Below, piece by piece: positions 9,302-17,956 of a stretch of DNA of 64,000 nucleotides (position 1 is its first letter; the number at the start of each line of letters is the position of its first letter). The notes beneath the pieces were generated by a model, which worked only from the letters and a program-made list of their open reading frames with translations, was not told where the DNA came from and made no database searches. The position numbers and the translations under genes are program-made. Source of the DNA: Anaerolineaceae bacterium (GTDB lineage Bacteria > Chloroflexota > Anaerolineae > Anaerolineales > Anaerolineaceae); contig JAENYZ010000001.1 of the NCBI GenBank assembly GCA_016841525.1, forward strand, positions 310,001 through 374,000, written 5' to 3'.

Positions 9302-10016
9302 GACGGCACTTGTTACAGGTGGTGGGGTCCGATTAGGCCGAGCATTTGCCCTCGCCTTAGCAAATGAGGGCGCAAATCTTGTAATTCACTACAACAGCTC
9401 CCAGGACCCAGCTGAAGAAACAGCAGAACTTGCGCGAGAAGCAGGTGTTGAAGCAATCACAATTGGTGCAAACTTCAATCATTCAGATGCGGTTAACAAC
9501 ATTTTTCCGCAAATTCACAATCATTTTGATTGTGTGGATATCCTTATAAACAACGCTGCCCTCTACCTCAGTGGAAGCGGTTTAGAAACCAACCGAGAAA
9601 ATTGGGAAAAACAATTTCGTGTTAACTTAAAGACCCCCTTTTTCTTGATCCAGGCATTCGCCAAACAATTACCATCTGATCGACAAGGACGGGTTTTGAA
9701 CATCGCAGATGCCCAAATAATTCAACACAAACCAGATCATTTTGCTTATCGACTGACAAAACTCGCCCTGGTTGAAATGACCCGAATGTACGCCATTGAA
9801 CTTGCACCGCTCATCACAGTCAACGCACTTGGGCTTGGAATTATGCTGCCTTTAGCAGGTAAAGAAGATGTCGATTTAGAAGCCTATGCCAATAAACATG
9901 TTCCCTTAAAAAGGACAGGCAGCCCCGATATTGCTGCTGCAAACGCCATCCACCTGATAAAAAGCGATTTCACTACAGGCGCTTTTTTGCGTGTTGACGG
10001 CGGTCAATACCTTTAA
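9285..10016 (+). CDS. SDR oxidoreductase of pteridine reductase (PTR1/FolM) type
   Basis: A 243-residue short-chain dehydrogenase. The nucleotide-binding motif is TGGGVRLGRAFA, that is TGxxxRxG with Arg in place of the usual Gly, which is typical of pteridine reductases. The catalytic Ser position is Asp (NIADAQ), followed by YRLTK (YxxxK); an Asp-Tyr-Lys triad is the PTR1/FolM signature. These enzymes reduce dihydropterins or dihydrofolate with NADPH. The start overlaps the HPPK fusion gene by 17 bp with a GAAAGAGGTGG ribosome-binding site inside it. The substrate is inferred from motif plus folate neighbours. Confidence 0.8.
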   Translation: MDLKHKTALVTGGGVRLGRAFALALANEGANLVIHYNSSQDPAEETAELAREAGVEAITIGANFNHSDAVNNIFPQIHNHFDCVDILINNAALYLSGSGLETNRENWEKQFRVNLKTPFFLIQAFAKQLPSDRQGRVLNIADAQIIQHKPDHFAYRLTKLALVEMTRMYAIELAPLITVNALGLGIMLPLAGKEDVDLEAYANKHVPLKRTGSPDIAAANAIHLIKSDFTTGAFLRVDGGQYL

Positions 10017-10019
10017 AAC

Positions 10020-10736
10020 CTACAACCTTCCGTACACAGGGAGTGTCGCCCCGCTGATTCCATCTGCAGAGGATGAGGCTAAAAACATAATGGCATCAGT
10101 CACCTGTTCAGGCCTCACCCACTTATCAAAATCAGCATTGGGCATATCCTTACGATTTTGTGGTGTATCAATAATTCCCGGAACAACAGTATTGACTTGA
10201 ATATTTTTCTGCTTCAATTCGACCGCCATACTTTCAGTTAAGCGAAGCAATGCGGCTTTTGCTGCTGAATAAGCCCCTGCGTTTGCCATCCCGAGCAAGG
10301 CGGCTTTAGCGCCAATCGATATCACCTTTCCCCCGCCGGTTTCTATCATCATCGGGACAAATGCCGCTGCAGCATTCAGAAAAGACGTGACATTCAAACT
10401 CATCATGCGCTGCCATGTTTCTTCTGTTATGCCGTATACTGTCTCGCCCATACTGAACCCGCCAACGGTGTTCACAAGGATATTCACGACACCTACTTCA
10501 GACCTTATCCGTTCTGCAAGAGAAAGCATTTTTGTTTTATCCGTCAGATCAATTTCATCAAAAGCATAAAATGATCCACCACTTTCTTTTGAACTCTTAA
10601 ATTTAACCAAACGACCAGATCGATGATCCAAACCACAAACAGTTCCATTATTTTTTAAAAAGCCTTTCACCACTGCCTGGCCCAAATTGCCTGCAGCGCC
10701 AGTAACTACAATAATCTTGCCTGCAAAATCAAACAT
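10020..10736 (-). CDS. SDR family oxidoreductase
   Basis: A 238-residue classical short-chain dehydrogenase. The NAD(P)-binding motif is VTGAAGNLGQAV, NTVGG replaces NNAG, and the catalytic part is SIGAKAALLGMANAGAYSAAKAAL with YSAAK (YxxxK) and Ser of the triad. HRSG after the second strand may indicate cofactor preference but I cannot assign it. The substrate is unknown. It is convergent with the pteridine-reductase-like gene (3-nt gap) and overlaps the upstream glycosyltransferase gene by 8 bp, so it belongs with that gene rather than with folate synthesis. Confidence 0.85.
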   Translation of the reverse strand: MFDFAGKIIVVTGAAGNLGQAVVKGFLKNNGTVCGLDHRSGRLVKFKSSKESGGSFYAFDEIDLTDKTKMLSLAERIRSEVGVVNILVNTVGGFSMGETVYGITEETWQRMMSLNVTSFLNAAAAFVPMMIETGGGKVISIGAKAALLGMANAGAYSAAKAALLRLTESMAVELKQKNIQVNTVVPGIIDTPQNRKDMPNADFDKWVRPEQVTDAIMFLASSSADGISGATLPVYGRL

Positions 10737-12153
10737 ATAACGACTCCTCTTTAAGACCTTCTGGAATAATCCAGCTTTTCCTTATCCATTCTTGCCACAT
10801 CTCCTGAGATATCCCTTCATGCAAGGCCGCCTCTTCACTGAATTTATCTGATCCCCTTACCAAATTCGCCAATTCTGAAGCATTTTCGAATTTTCCATGG
10901 AAATCATGGTAAATATAATCCTCTTTAAAATACACCCACGGCGGTAATTTATAAGTCGTTTCTCCCGATGAATCAGCTGGTGCGAATGTTAATGGTTTCA
11001 GTTTTTCGCAATTGGTAATTATTTCGCTGTAAGATTGAACTTGTTTTTGGATGTCCATTTTGGTTCTTAATGCTTCCAATACCCTGTCAGGATGCCAATC
11101 CTTACCATCAAGGATCGCAAAAATACGTTCTACGACCCCATCAACATCCCCAAAATGTACCTTCTCAATCAATTCATCAGGAAAAAGTGTTCGGTGAACG
11201 CCAACACGGCTGACGATACTGGGTGTACCACAAGCGAGGGATTCGTAGGCAACATTCCCAAATGCCTCTACAATATTCCCCAAACACAGTGTTACATCGC
11301 CCAGACTGTAGAGCTCAGGCATTCGTTCAACGGGCAGCCAGGGAACAAACTTGAAGTTATCAATCAGTTCAAAATCCTGTATCAAATGCATCATTTCGTT
11401 ATAAAAGATTGAATCGCCTGAGCTAACCATTGAACCAATCCATTCAGGAATCAACACTTTTATCTGGCTCAAACCATGCTTATGGACCAGCCGATTCGCC
11501 ACACGAATGGTCTCAGCCAACCCTTTTCCTTGTTCTGGTCGATGTGGGTGTAAGAGGATGATATCTTTTTCAGGATCCAAGCCTAATCGCTTTGCCAGGT
11601 TTGAAGAATCAACATGTTTGAAAAAATCAAAATCAATCCCATTTGTAACGGTATGCATGCGTTTTGATAAACCAGGGAAGAATAAACCTGCTGTATTTTT
11701 TATAACATCGCTGGAATAATCTGACACGCTGATAATTGCATCAGGTTTGCCAACAAAGGTTCCTAAAACCGATTCCGGGTAAATATTGTCACGAAATGAA
11801 GTAATTGTTGGAATACTCTCGTAAACATCAGGGATCAGCCACTCCCCATCATGAATATACAATCGATCTGCATTATTCAAACGCTTGCTGATTCGGCTCA
11901 CGATAATTGATAAGTCTGGCGGACTGACAGCATAGGGCTGGGGAAATGGCAAATTAAACGGCAGTTCTGGAAAGACTTCCACATTGTCGTGCAATACAAA
12001 TGAAGATCCTAATTCATCTGATTCCGGACATAAGACCTCAACTTGGTGTCCCTGATTGCCTAAAAATCTTGTAATATAATAAAGATGTTTAGAAGCACCG
12101 CCGGTAACCTTATCCGGAAATATAGGGTTGATCGTAAATACTGTGATTTTCAT
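10729..12153 (-). CDS. Glycosyltransferase family 4 protein
   Basis: A 474-residue GT-B glycosyltransferase. The N-terminal part has FPDKVTGGASKHLYYITRFLGNQGHQVEVL, the acceptor-domain Gly-rich loop. The C-terminal domain has a donor-binding region with LLHPHRPEQGKGL, and GNIVEAFGNVAYESLACGTPSIVSRVG, the E-x7-E motif of GT4 enzymes. It is followed by an extension of about 90 residues with no assigned domain. The sugar donor and acceptor are unknown; envelope polysaccharide or glycolipid synthesis is likely. AGAGG lies 7 nt before the ATG. It is co-oriented with and overlaps the SDR gene downstream. Confidence 0.88.
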   Translation of the reverse strand: MKITVFTINPIFPDKVTGGASKHLYYITRFLGNQGHQVEVLCPESDELGSSFVLHDNVEVFPELPFNLPFPQPYAVSPPDLSIIVSRISKRLNNADRLYIHDGEWLIPDVYESIPTITSFRDNIYPESVLGTFVGKPDAIISVSDYSSDVIKNTAGLFFPGLSKRMHTVTNGIDFDFFKHVDSSNLAKRLGLDPEKDIILLHPHRPEQGKGLAETIRVANRLVHKHGLSQIKVLIPEWIGSMVSSGDSIFYNEMMHLIQDFELIDNFKFVPWLPVERMPELYSLGDVTLCLGNIVEAFGNVAYESLACGTPSIVSRVGVHRTLFPDELIEKVHFGDVDGVVERIFAILDGKDWHPDRVLEALRTKMDIQKQVQSYSEIITNCEKLKPLTFAPADSSGETTYKLPPWVYFKEDYIYHDFHGKFENASELANLVRGSDKFSEEAALHEGISQEMWQEWIRKSWIIPEGLKEESLYV

Positions 12154-12210
12154 ACAACCTCTAATTCAATTTTTGTCTACTAATTCAATTATATTGGAAA
12201 GAAGGTTAAA

Positions 12211-12561
12211 ATGGACAAAATAATTATTCAAAACCTCAAAGTATTTGGTATCCTTGGAATTCATCCCCATGAACAACGTAAAAAGCAAGAGATTCGTGTC
12301 AGCGTCGAAATAAAAACAGATATCAAAGAGGCTGCAAAAGGCGATGATGTCAATAAGACCATTGATTACTCTGCGCTGTCCGACGACATCATCCAATTTA
12401 TTGATGACAGCAACTTTGGAACCATTGAAGCGCTAATCACTGCTCTGGCTGACAGAATTCTCAAGAATGAGAAAATAAACAGCGTCTGGCTAAAAATTGA
12501 AAAACCAAACGCTGTTCCACAAGCTGATTCCGTTGGTGTGGAAATAAAACGGTCAAAATAG
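12211..12561 (+). CDS. folB: Dihydroneopterin aldolase
   Basis: A 116-residue FolB-type protein. IIIQNLKVFGILGIHPHEQRKKQEIRV is the family N-terminus (xGVxxxExxxxQ), DYSALSDDIIQFI is the conserved mid segment, and TIEALITALADRIL carries the active-site Glu region; VWLKIEKPNA is the final strand with Lys. It cleaves dihydroneopterin to 6-hydroxymethyl-dihydropterin and glycolaldehyde. A GAAGG ribosome-binding site precedes the ATG. It is convergent with folE (2-nt gap) and close to the HPPK fusion, so FolE, FolB and FolK activities lie within about 5 kb. Confidence 0.94.
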   Translation: MDKIIIQNLKVFGILGIHPHEQRKKQEIRVSVEIKTDIKEAAKGDDVNKTIDYSALSDDIIQFIDDSNFGTIEALITALADRILKNEKINSVWLKIEKPNAVPQADSVGVEIKRSK

Positions 12562-12563
12562 AT

Positions 12564-13202
12564 TTAAATATGTAAGCTATTTGCACCTCGTGATATATTG
12601 TCCAGGAACTCTATCCTGGTACTGTTATCATCACGAAATACTCCCAGCATTGCTGAAGTCGTCATCCGCGCGTCTTGCTTTTTGACTCCACGCAGCATCA
12701 TGCACATGTGCAAACCTTCTACGACAACTGCCACCCCTTGCGGCTGCAGCACCACATTTATAAATTCAGCAATTTGCGTGGTCATGCGTTCCTGCACTTG
12801 CAAACGCTTTGAAAACAAATCTACTATTCTGGGGATCTTTGAAAGACCGATGACCTTATCAGATGGGATATACGCTACGTGCGCCCTGCCTATGAAAGGC
12901 AGCATGTGGTGTTCGCACATACTGCTAAATTCGATATCTCTTACAATCACCATTTCATCATAAGCGACATCAAAGACTGCATTATTGATCAAGGCCTTGG
13001 GGTCCATCCGGTAGCCTGCCAGCAATTCGGCGTAACTCTTTGCCACTCTGTGTGGTGTTCTGACCAAACCCTCACGGTCCGGGTCTTCGCCAATTGCCTT
13101 AAGTATCTTCCCAACTGAGGATTCAATCGTATCTAAATCCATATCTTCTTCACAAAATAAATCCGCTGCTTGCGCCAAGGGATCATAACAATCATCAACC
13201 AT
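12564..13202 (-). CDS. folE: GTP cyclohydrolase I
   Basis: A 212-residue type IA GTP cyclohydrolase. [27 protein letters not shown] is the conserved N-terminal segment. [20 protein letters not shown] provides a zinc Cys and His residues, and [13 protein letters not shown] provides the second zinc Cys. It converts GTP to dihydroneopterin triphosphate, the first step of pterin and folate synthesis. GTAGGAGG is an excellent ribosome-binding site before the ATG. The protein is homodecameric in known relatives. Confidence 0.96.
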   Translation of the reverse strand: MVDDCYDPLAQAADLFCEEDMDLDTIESSVGKILKAIGEDPDREGLVRTPHRVAKSYAELLAGYRMDPKALINNAVFDVAYDEMVIVRDIEFSSMCEHHMLPFIGRAHVAYIPSDKVIGLSKIPRIVDLFSKRLQVQERMTTQIAEFINVVLQPQGVAVVVEGLHMCMMLRGVKKQDARMTTSAMLGVFRDDNSTRIEFLDNISRGANSLHI

Positions 13203-13259
13203 AATAAACCTCCTACGTTTTATAAATATTTTTCTTTAATCATTAAACCAGACTTCAAA

Positions 13260-13303
13260 CAAAAAGAAAACGGCTTGTACAGGGTATGCTGCACAAGCCG
13301 TTT
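13260..13303 (-). terminator. Rho-independent terminator downstream of hpf
   Basis: Inverted repeat AAACGGCTTGT (13268-13278) and ACAAGCCGTTT (13293-13303). On the minus strand it is followed by TCTTTTTGTTT. It lies 15 nt past the hpf stop codon. Confidence 0.85.
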
Positions 13304-13318
13304 CCAAACTTGTAAAAC

Positions 13319-13891
13319 TTACCCAATTTCAGGAATGATAATCCCATAAGAGCCATCCCGACGTTTGTATAGGACATTAAATTCGCTGGTATTGGCATTA
13401 TAAAAAACGAAAAAGTCTTCATGACCGAGCAATTTCATTTGTTCGACAGCTTCCAACTCATCCATTGGCACCAGAATGAAGCGTTTTCGACGAGCAATGA
13501 CAGGGCTTTCTTCAGCTTCTGTCTCGATTTCTTCTGGATAGCCCAAATCGATGGCTTCTGCAATTGTTTGTCCATCTCCCCGACCTCGCGCACGCTTACC
13601 TTTATAACGCCTTATTTGACGCCGCATTTTATCCAGGGCTGCATCAACAGCAGAGAACATACTGTCAGAGCGTTCCTCAGATCGCAGAATAAAACCCCTT
13701 CCCCGCAAGGTTATCTGTGCAACATGCCGATCGTTGGCATTTCTTGCTGTCTTAATATACGAAAGATCTACCCGACACTCATCTACTTCGTCCAGAAATT
13801 TTTCAAGTTTTTCTACTTTTGTTACAACGTAATCATTCAGACGATCACTTAACTCGAGGTTTTTGGTAAAGATATCGATTTTGACAGTCAT
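13319..13891 (-). CDS. hpf: Long-form ribosome hibernation promoting factor
   Basis: A 190-residue long HPF (RaiA/YfiA family). Residues 1-100 form the ribosome-binding domain (KLEKFLDEVDECRVDLSY, HVAQITLRGRGFILRSEERSDSMFSAVDAALDKMRRQIRR region). Residues about 130-190 form the C-terminal dimerisation domain with RFILVPMDELEAVEQMKLLGHEDFFVF. In relatives this protein joins two 70S ribosomes into inactive 100S dimers in stationary phase. TGGAGG precedes the ATG. It has its own terminator, so it is probably a single-gene transcript. Confidence 0.95.
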   Translation of the reverse strand: MTVKIDIFTKNLELSDRLNDYVVTKVEKLEKFLDEVDECRVDLSYIKTARNANDRHVAQITLRGRGFILRSEERSDSMFSAVDAALDKMRRQIRRYKGKRARGRGDGQTIAEAIDLGYPEEIETEAEESPVIARRKRFILVPMDELEAVEQMKLLGHEDFFVFYNANTSEFNVLYKRRDGSYGIIIPEIG

Positions 13892-13950
13892 TTTTTGCCT
13901 CCATTTAATATTTGATAATCAAATTATACTTGAAACAAATGTCCTTATCA

Positions 13951-14679
13951 TCAATGATTAATTCTTAAAAACCTGGCGATCGTGATGCAGTAAACCTTAC
14001 CAGAACCTGCATCCTTTAATGCCTTTACACAGGATTCCATAGTTGACCCTGTAGTCATTACATCGTCAATCAGCAAAATATTTTTACCACTTACTAATTC
14101 TGGAACCGCTCTAAAAGCACCAACAACATTGAGCCGACGCTGTTCACCTGAAAGGCCAACCTGCGACATTGTGTCGCGAATTTGTACCAAACCGAAGGGA
14201 TTGAATGGCTTTTTTAATCCTAAAGCCAGGGGACGAGCAATCGCTGCCGCCTGATTGTATCCGCGCTCTTTGTATCTTTCACGACTCAACGGCACCGGCA
14301 TCACAATGTCAACATGCCATGTCGCATTCATCACAACAGGAAGCATTAACTCTGAAAAATACCTCCCAAGGCTCTGATTATTTTGATATTTCAGAGCGTG
14401 AATGCACTCTCTGACAACCCCACCGTAGAAGGCGACATTACGCATGCCATCATAAGCTGGTCGATGCTCGCAGCATTCCTGGCAAACATCCCGATTTCCA
14501 TGGATTGGTACACCGCAAATAGAGCAGACATTCCCTGATATAAATAAGATTTCTTTGCTGCAGTTCAAACACAAAACGTATCCAGGCTGCCCACAAACAG
14601 CACACGAAGGTGGATATACCCAATCAAGAGCAGTCCAAAAACCCTGATAAAGCCTAGTTGCAATTTGGTTTTTTAGCAC
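13951..14679 (-). CDS. comF: ComF family phosphoribosyltransferase-like protein
   Basis: A 242-residue ComF protein. The N-terminal half has paired Cys motifs (CAVCGQPGYVLCLNC, CSICGVPI, CQECC), a likely zinc ribbon. The C-terminal half is a phosphoribosyltransferase-type domain: YKERGYNQA and the PRPP-loop motif LLIDDVMTTGST. ComF takes part in DNA uptake and single-strand DNA handling in competent bacteria; in non-competent lineages its job is unclear. I chose the GTG start at 14679 because AGGTGA lies 8 nt upstream and the ORF begins just before the conserved region. Confidence 0.9.
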   Translation of the reverse strand: MLKNQIATRLYQGFWTALDWVYPPSCAVCGQPGYVLCLNCSKEILFISGNVCSICGVPIHGNRDVCQECCEHRPAYDGMRNVAFYGGVVRECIHALKYQNNQSLGRYFSELMLPVVMNATWHVDIVMPVPLSRERYKERGYNQAAAIARPLALGLKKPFNPFGLVQIRDTMSQVGLSGEQRRLNVVGAFRAVPELVSGKNILLIDDVMTTGSTMESCVKALKDAGSGKVYCITIARFLRINH

Positions 14680-14701
14680 TGGTTATCACCTGAATATTTA
14701 T

Positions 14702-14851
14702 TTATTGAAGTGACTGAAAAAAATTTTGAATCATGACTGACAATGCAGGTTTCAACAATAAATAAGATGTGATTAAGACCATAATTGCCAAAATAAAGAT
14801 CAAAATCCACTCGATCCATCCTTGCCCCCGCTCGTCAGGGAATTTTGCCAT
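14702..14851 (-). CDS. Small Flp-pilin/TadE-like membrane peptide (49 aa)
   Basis: A short ORF starting at ATG 14849-14851, with a strong GGAGG ribosome-binding site 4 nt upstream, ending TAA 14702-14704. The peptide reads MAKFPDERGQGWIEWILIF followed by further hydrophobic residues, one transmembrane helix, then LLLKPALSVMIQNF. The ERGQGxIE(W/Y) pattern before a hydrophobic stretch resembles class III (Flp/TadE) prepilin N-termini, where processing occurs before the hydrophobic helix with Glu at +5. No pilus assembly genes are nearby, so a pilin role is only a suggestion. Confidence 0.62.
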   Translation of the reverse strand: MAKFPDERGQGWIEWILIFILAIMVLITSYLLLKPALSVMIQNFFQSLQ

Positions 14852-14949
14852 AGGTCCTCCTTCTGATAATTTAATCCAATTATATACTATCTCAAAGATA
14901 CTTTATAATAGATATAGGATAAAAGAGCGAAAATCCCTTAGATTTTCTA

Positions 14950-14978
14950 TTGCTTATCTATTTTGTATTTTATATAAT
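14950..14978 (+). promoter_or_regulatory. Candidate sigma-70 promoter for the SPFH operon
   Basis: TTGCTT (14950-14955), a 17-nt spacer and TATAAT (14973-14978); a second TATAAT overlaps at 14979-14984. It lies about 65 nt before the ATG of the gene at 15044. Confidence 0.55.
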
Positions 14979-15043
14979 TATAATGAAAGTAAATCAGGGA
15001 AAAAACCCTAAATTAGTCCTATTAAACCATAAATGGAGGAACT

Positions 15044-15571
15044 ATGAGTGATATATTAGAAAAAGTGACCGGTGATCAGGATTTTTTCAAAAAAATCTTA
15101 GCGAAGATCCCGGGATTCAAAGGCTACATCGAAAGAGGAGATCGACGTCTTTCTGATAAGATCTTACGAGAAAAGATTGCTGATGAATTTGAGGTCCACT
15201 ATCAACGGGTTTCCAGCTTGCAAAGAGATCTCATAAGCCAGGGGGAGCTTCAATACATTGACGACCTTGAAGCCAGTGCGTTGAAGCTCAGGCAATTCAT
15301 CGATCGTGTCAGGACTGCATCCTACGGTTATGCCGGTATTTTTGATGCCATCAAGATCAAACAAGATGAACTTGACCAGGTCTATCAATATGATTATGCC
15401 CTCTTAGCCCTTTCAGACGAGGTGGCTTCAGCTGTCGACAACGTTGAGACTTCCATTGGTACTGAAGGCCTGGATGCTGCCCTCAGACATCTGAGGACAG
15501 TTAGCCAGCAATGTGTTGATGCATTCAACAAGCGTTCGGAAGTTATGCAAGGTATTACGACCGAAGCATAA
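15044..15571 (+). CDS. Conserved hypothetical alpha-helical protein next to SPFH gene
   Basis: A 175-residue soluble protein that I do not recognise as a named family. It has no signal peptide, transmembrane segment or Cys cluster. The composition is charged and helix-favouring (KILREKIADEFEVHYQRVSSLQRDLIS; LEASALKLRQFIDRVRTASYGYAGIFDAIKIKQDELDQVYQYD), suggesting a helical bundle or coiled coil. GGAGG lies 6 nt upstream of the ATG. It ends 53 nt before the SPFH gene, and the spacing and shared promoter suggest a working partner of that protein. Confidence 0.75.
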   Translation: MSDILEKVTGDQDFFKKILAKIPGFKGYIERGDRRLSDKILREKIADEFEVHYQRVSSLQRDLISQGELQYIDDLEASALKLRQFIDRVRTASYGYAGIFDAIKIKQDELDQVYQYDYALLALSDEVASAVDNVETSIGTEGLDAALRHLRTVSQQCVDAFNKRSEVMQGITTEA

Positions 15572-15624
15572 GTATAATTACTAGATATGTTTGAAAATTA
15601 GAATAAGAATTGGAGTGAATTAAT

Positions 15625-16671
15625 ATGGCCAGAATTTTTGATGTCGTTGAATATCCAAAAGAGATGAAGGACGAGATTGTACATCGTTTTCCGGAAACCG
15701 GCGTTGCCGACTTGCGGATTGGGTCACAAGTCATCGTCCGTGAATCACAAAATGTTGTCTTTATGCGAGATGGTCGGGCTTTAGATGTCCTTGGTCCAGG
15801 TCGACACACGATCACGACCGCAAACATTCCTTTGATAACCGACTTTATTGGCAAAGCCTTTGGCGATCGCACACCTTTTACCGCTGAAGTTTTCTATGTC
15901 TCGATGAAAGAATTTGCCGATCGCAAATGGGGCACTCCCCAACCCATCATTGTCAGAAATCCTGGCGTTGGTCTGGGTGTTGCCTTATTGCAAGGTTTTG
16001 GAACTTACAGCTTCCAGGTGAGCGACCCACAGCAATTTGTCAATCAGATCGTAGGTGCCCAGGGTTACTATCGCACAAGCGATATTGAAAATCGTTTGCG
16101 CACCATGCTGCTCTCAAAATTACAGGACCTCCTGGGCGAAACAACAGCCAAGAGCAATGTCCTCGAATTGATTGGCCTGACGGATGAATTGTCTGCCGGT
16201 GTTCGAGCCAAGACACAGGATGATTTCCTGGCAATCGGTTTACAGCTTAAATCCTTCTATATCGGAAACTTGAAGCCCTCTGATAAATCTGCTGAGGAAC
16301 TGCGGGCAATGGGTATGCTGGACATGCAAACCTACACACAGCTCCAGGCTGCAGATGCCATGCGAGATGCTGCTCAAAATCCTTCTGGCGGTGCCGGCTT
16401 AACAGCAGGCATTGGCGCTGGAATGGGGATTGGGGATGCACTCAGTTCTGCACTGCGAAATCGAGACCAGCAGGATAGTGCTGGTACGCCAACTGGTGCT
16501 GCTGCAGGTGCGATGCCCGATGTTATGACCCCTGCTGAAGCTGCACAATTTCTAAAAGTTGCTGCCGAGGATGTGGTAGCAGCCATTGAAGCTGGCGATT
16601 TGAAAGCACGCAAAATTGGCAGTGCTTATCGCATCAGCAAAGAATCTTTACAGGACTTCCTTAAGGGCTAA
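15625..16671 (+). CDS. SPFH/band-7 protein with C-terminal excisionase-type HTH domain
   Basis: A 348-residue protein. Residues about 20-215 are an SPFH domain of the YdjI/'virion core protein' type (VIVRESQNVVFMRDGRALDVLGPGRHTI; FGTYSFQVSDPQQFVNQIVG). There is no N-terminal membrane helix. A Gly/Ala-rich linker (about 250-298) leads to residues 299-348, MTPAEAAQFLKVAAEDVVAAIEAG then LKARKIGSAYRISKESLQDFL, a MerR/excisionase helix-turn-helix. SPFH proteins of this type often end in a zinc ribbon or another short domain; a DNA-binding module is unusual. TTGGAGTGA precedes the ATG. The molecular role is unknown; possibly it links a membrane-associated scaffold to DNA or protein targets. Confidence 0.85.
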   Translation: MARIFDVVEYPKEMKDEIVHRFPETGVADLRIGSQVIVRESQNVVFMRDGRALDVLGPGRHTITTANIPLITDFIGKAFGDRTPFTAEVFYVSMKEFADRKWGTPQPIIVRNPGVGLGVALLQGFGTYSFQVSDPQQFVNQIVGAQGYYRTSDIENRLRTMLLSKLQDLLGETTAKSNVLELIGLTDELSAGVRAKTQDDFLAIGLQLKSFYIGNLKPSDKSAEELRAMGMLDMQTYTQLQAADAMRDAAQNPSGGAGLTAGIGAGMGIGDALSSALRNRDQQDSAGTPTGAAAGAMPDVMTPAEAAQFLKVAAEDVVAAIEAGDLKARKIGSAYRISKESLQDFLKG

Positions 16672-16694
16672 ATTTCTAAACAACAATAACGACG

Positions 16695-16730
16695 AAAGGA
16701 TGCCAAAGTTGAAAAATGGCATCCTTTTTC
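16695..16730 (+). terminator. Rho-independent terminator of the SPFH operon
   Basis: Stem AGGATGCCA (16697-16705) and TGGCATCCT (16717-16725) with an 11-nt loop, followed by TTTTC and TTT. It is 24 nt after the SPFH stop codon. Confidence 0.92.
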
Positions 16731-16771
16731 TTTAATAAAACAATCATGAACATATCGGCACAACGACCACA

Positions 16772-16780
16772 TGGTATAAT
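16772..16780 (+). promoter_or_regulatory. Extended -10 promoter of sucCD
   Basis: TGGTATAAT, a TGn extended perfect -10 box, 33 nt before the sucC ATG; no convincing -35. Confidence 0.5.
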
Positions 16781-16813
16781 GCTTTAACAATCTATTAACA
16801 ACACAAAAAACCT

Positions 16814-17956
16814 ATGAGACTTCACGAATACCAATCCAAAGAAATTTTTGCCAACCACCAGATTCCTGTACCACGGGGGCGATTAGCTTCCTCACCAGAA
16901 GATGCAAAATTAATAGCAGAAGAATTAAATCGACCAGTTGTATTAAAAGCCCAGGTGCTTGTAGGCGGCAGGGGAAAATCTGGCGGAATCCGTTTGGTAA
17001 AATCTCCTGGAGAAGCCAGTGATGAAGCCTCAAAAATCCTTGGCAGCAAAATAAAAGAGATCCCTGTCAGGCGTCTGCTGGTTGAAGAAGCCGTCAACAT
17101 CCAGCAAGAAATTTACATCGGAATGACAATCGATCGAGATTCTGCATCGACCTTATTGATCGCCAGCGGAGAAGGCGGCGTCGATATTGAAGAAATAGCA
17201 AAAATGTGTCCAGAAAAAATTGCCAGGGTTTGTGTTGACCCCTTATTAGGCTTAAAAGATTACCAGGCACGCAATTTGGCTGCAGAAATAGAATTACCAA
17301 GGCCGCTTTGGCGTTCATTCATCAGCATTATTAAAGGTCTGTATCAATCCTACCAGGAATTGGATGCTACCCTTGCGGAGATCAACCCGCTCGTGATTAC
17401 TGCAGATGGACGTTTGATCGCACTTGATGGAAAAATGATCATCGATGATAATGCCCTGTTCCGCCACCCTGACCTGGTTGAAAAGCGGGATTTATCTGCA
17501 GAAGCACCGGAAGAAATCGAAGCGCACAAATTCTCCCTGGAATACATCAAGCTTCCTGGCGATATCGGCTGCCTTGTCAACGGCGCAGGCCTGGCAATGG
17601 CTACCATGGATATTATTCAACACAACGGCGGTCAGCCAGCAAATTTCCTTGATATTGGGGGCGGTGCAAGCGCTGAAAAGGTCGCAGCTGCGCTGAGAAT
17701 TATTCTTCAGGACCCACAAGTTAAAACCGTCCTGATCAACATTTTTGGTGGGATCACTCGCTGTGACGAGGTGGCAATTGGCATAAAGAAAATCCTTGAT
17801 CAGATAAAAACAGATATACCTTTCATCATTCGCCTGGTCGGCACCAACGAAAAAGAAGGTCGGGAGATATTGGCAAGCGCAAACCTTGAAACAGCAGACA
17901 CATTACAGGAAGCAGCGGAAAAAGCTGTTCAAAAATCCCTGGAGTATGCACCATGA
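16814..17956 (+). CDS. sucC: Succinyl-CoA synthetase (ADP/GDP-forming), beta subunit
   Basis: A 380-residue ATP-grasp subunit. [22 protein letters not shown] is the standard N-terminus; [16 protein letters not shown] is the nucleotide-binding loop; LAEINPLVI contains a metal-binding Glu/Asn; and [13 protein letters not shown] is the CoA-ligase domain signature. It works with SucD to interconvert succinyl-CoA and succinate with substrate-level phosphorylation. There is no clear Shine-Dalgarno before this ATG (AACACAAAAAACCT), but the protein starts exactly where the family does. It overlaps sucD by 4 bp (ATGA). The methylmalonyl-CoA genes at 54-56 kb would supply or consume succinyl-CoA. Confidence 0.96.
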   Translation: MRLHEYQSKEIFANHQIPVPRGRLASSPEDAKLIAEELNRPVVLKAQVLVGGRGKSGGIRLVKSPGEASDEASKILGSKIKEIPVRRLLVEEAVNIQQEIYIGMTIDRDSASTLLIASGEGGVDIEEIAKMCPEKIARVCVDPLLGLKDYQARNLAAEIELPRPLWRSFISIIKGLYQSYQELDATLAEINPLVITADGRLIALDGKMIIDDNALFRHPDLVEKRDLSAEAPEEIEAHKFSLEYIKLPGDIGCLVNGAGLAMATMDIIQHNGGQPANFLDIGGGASAEKVAAALRIILQDPQVKTVLINIFGGITRCDEVAIGIKKILDQIKTDIPFIIRLVGTNEKEGREILASANLETADTLQEAAEKAVQKSLEYAP

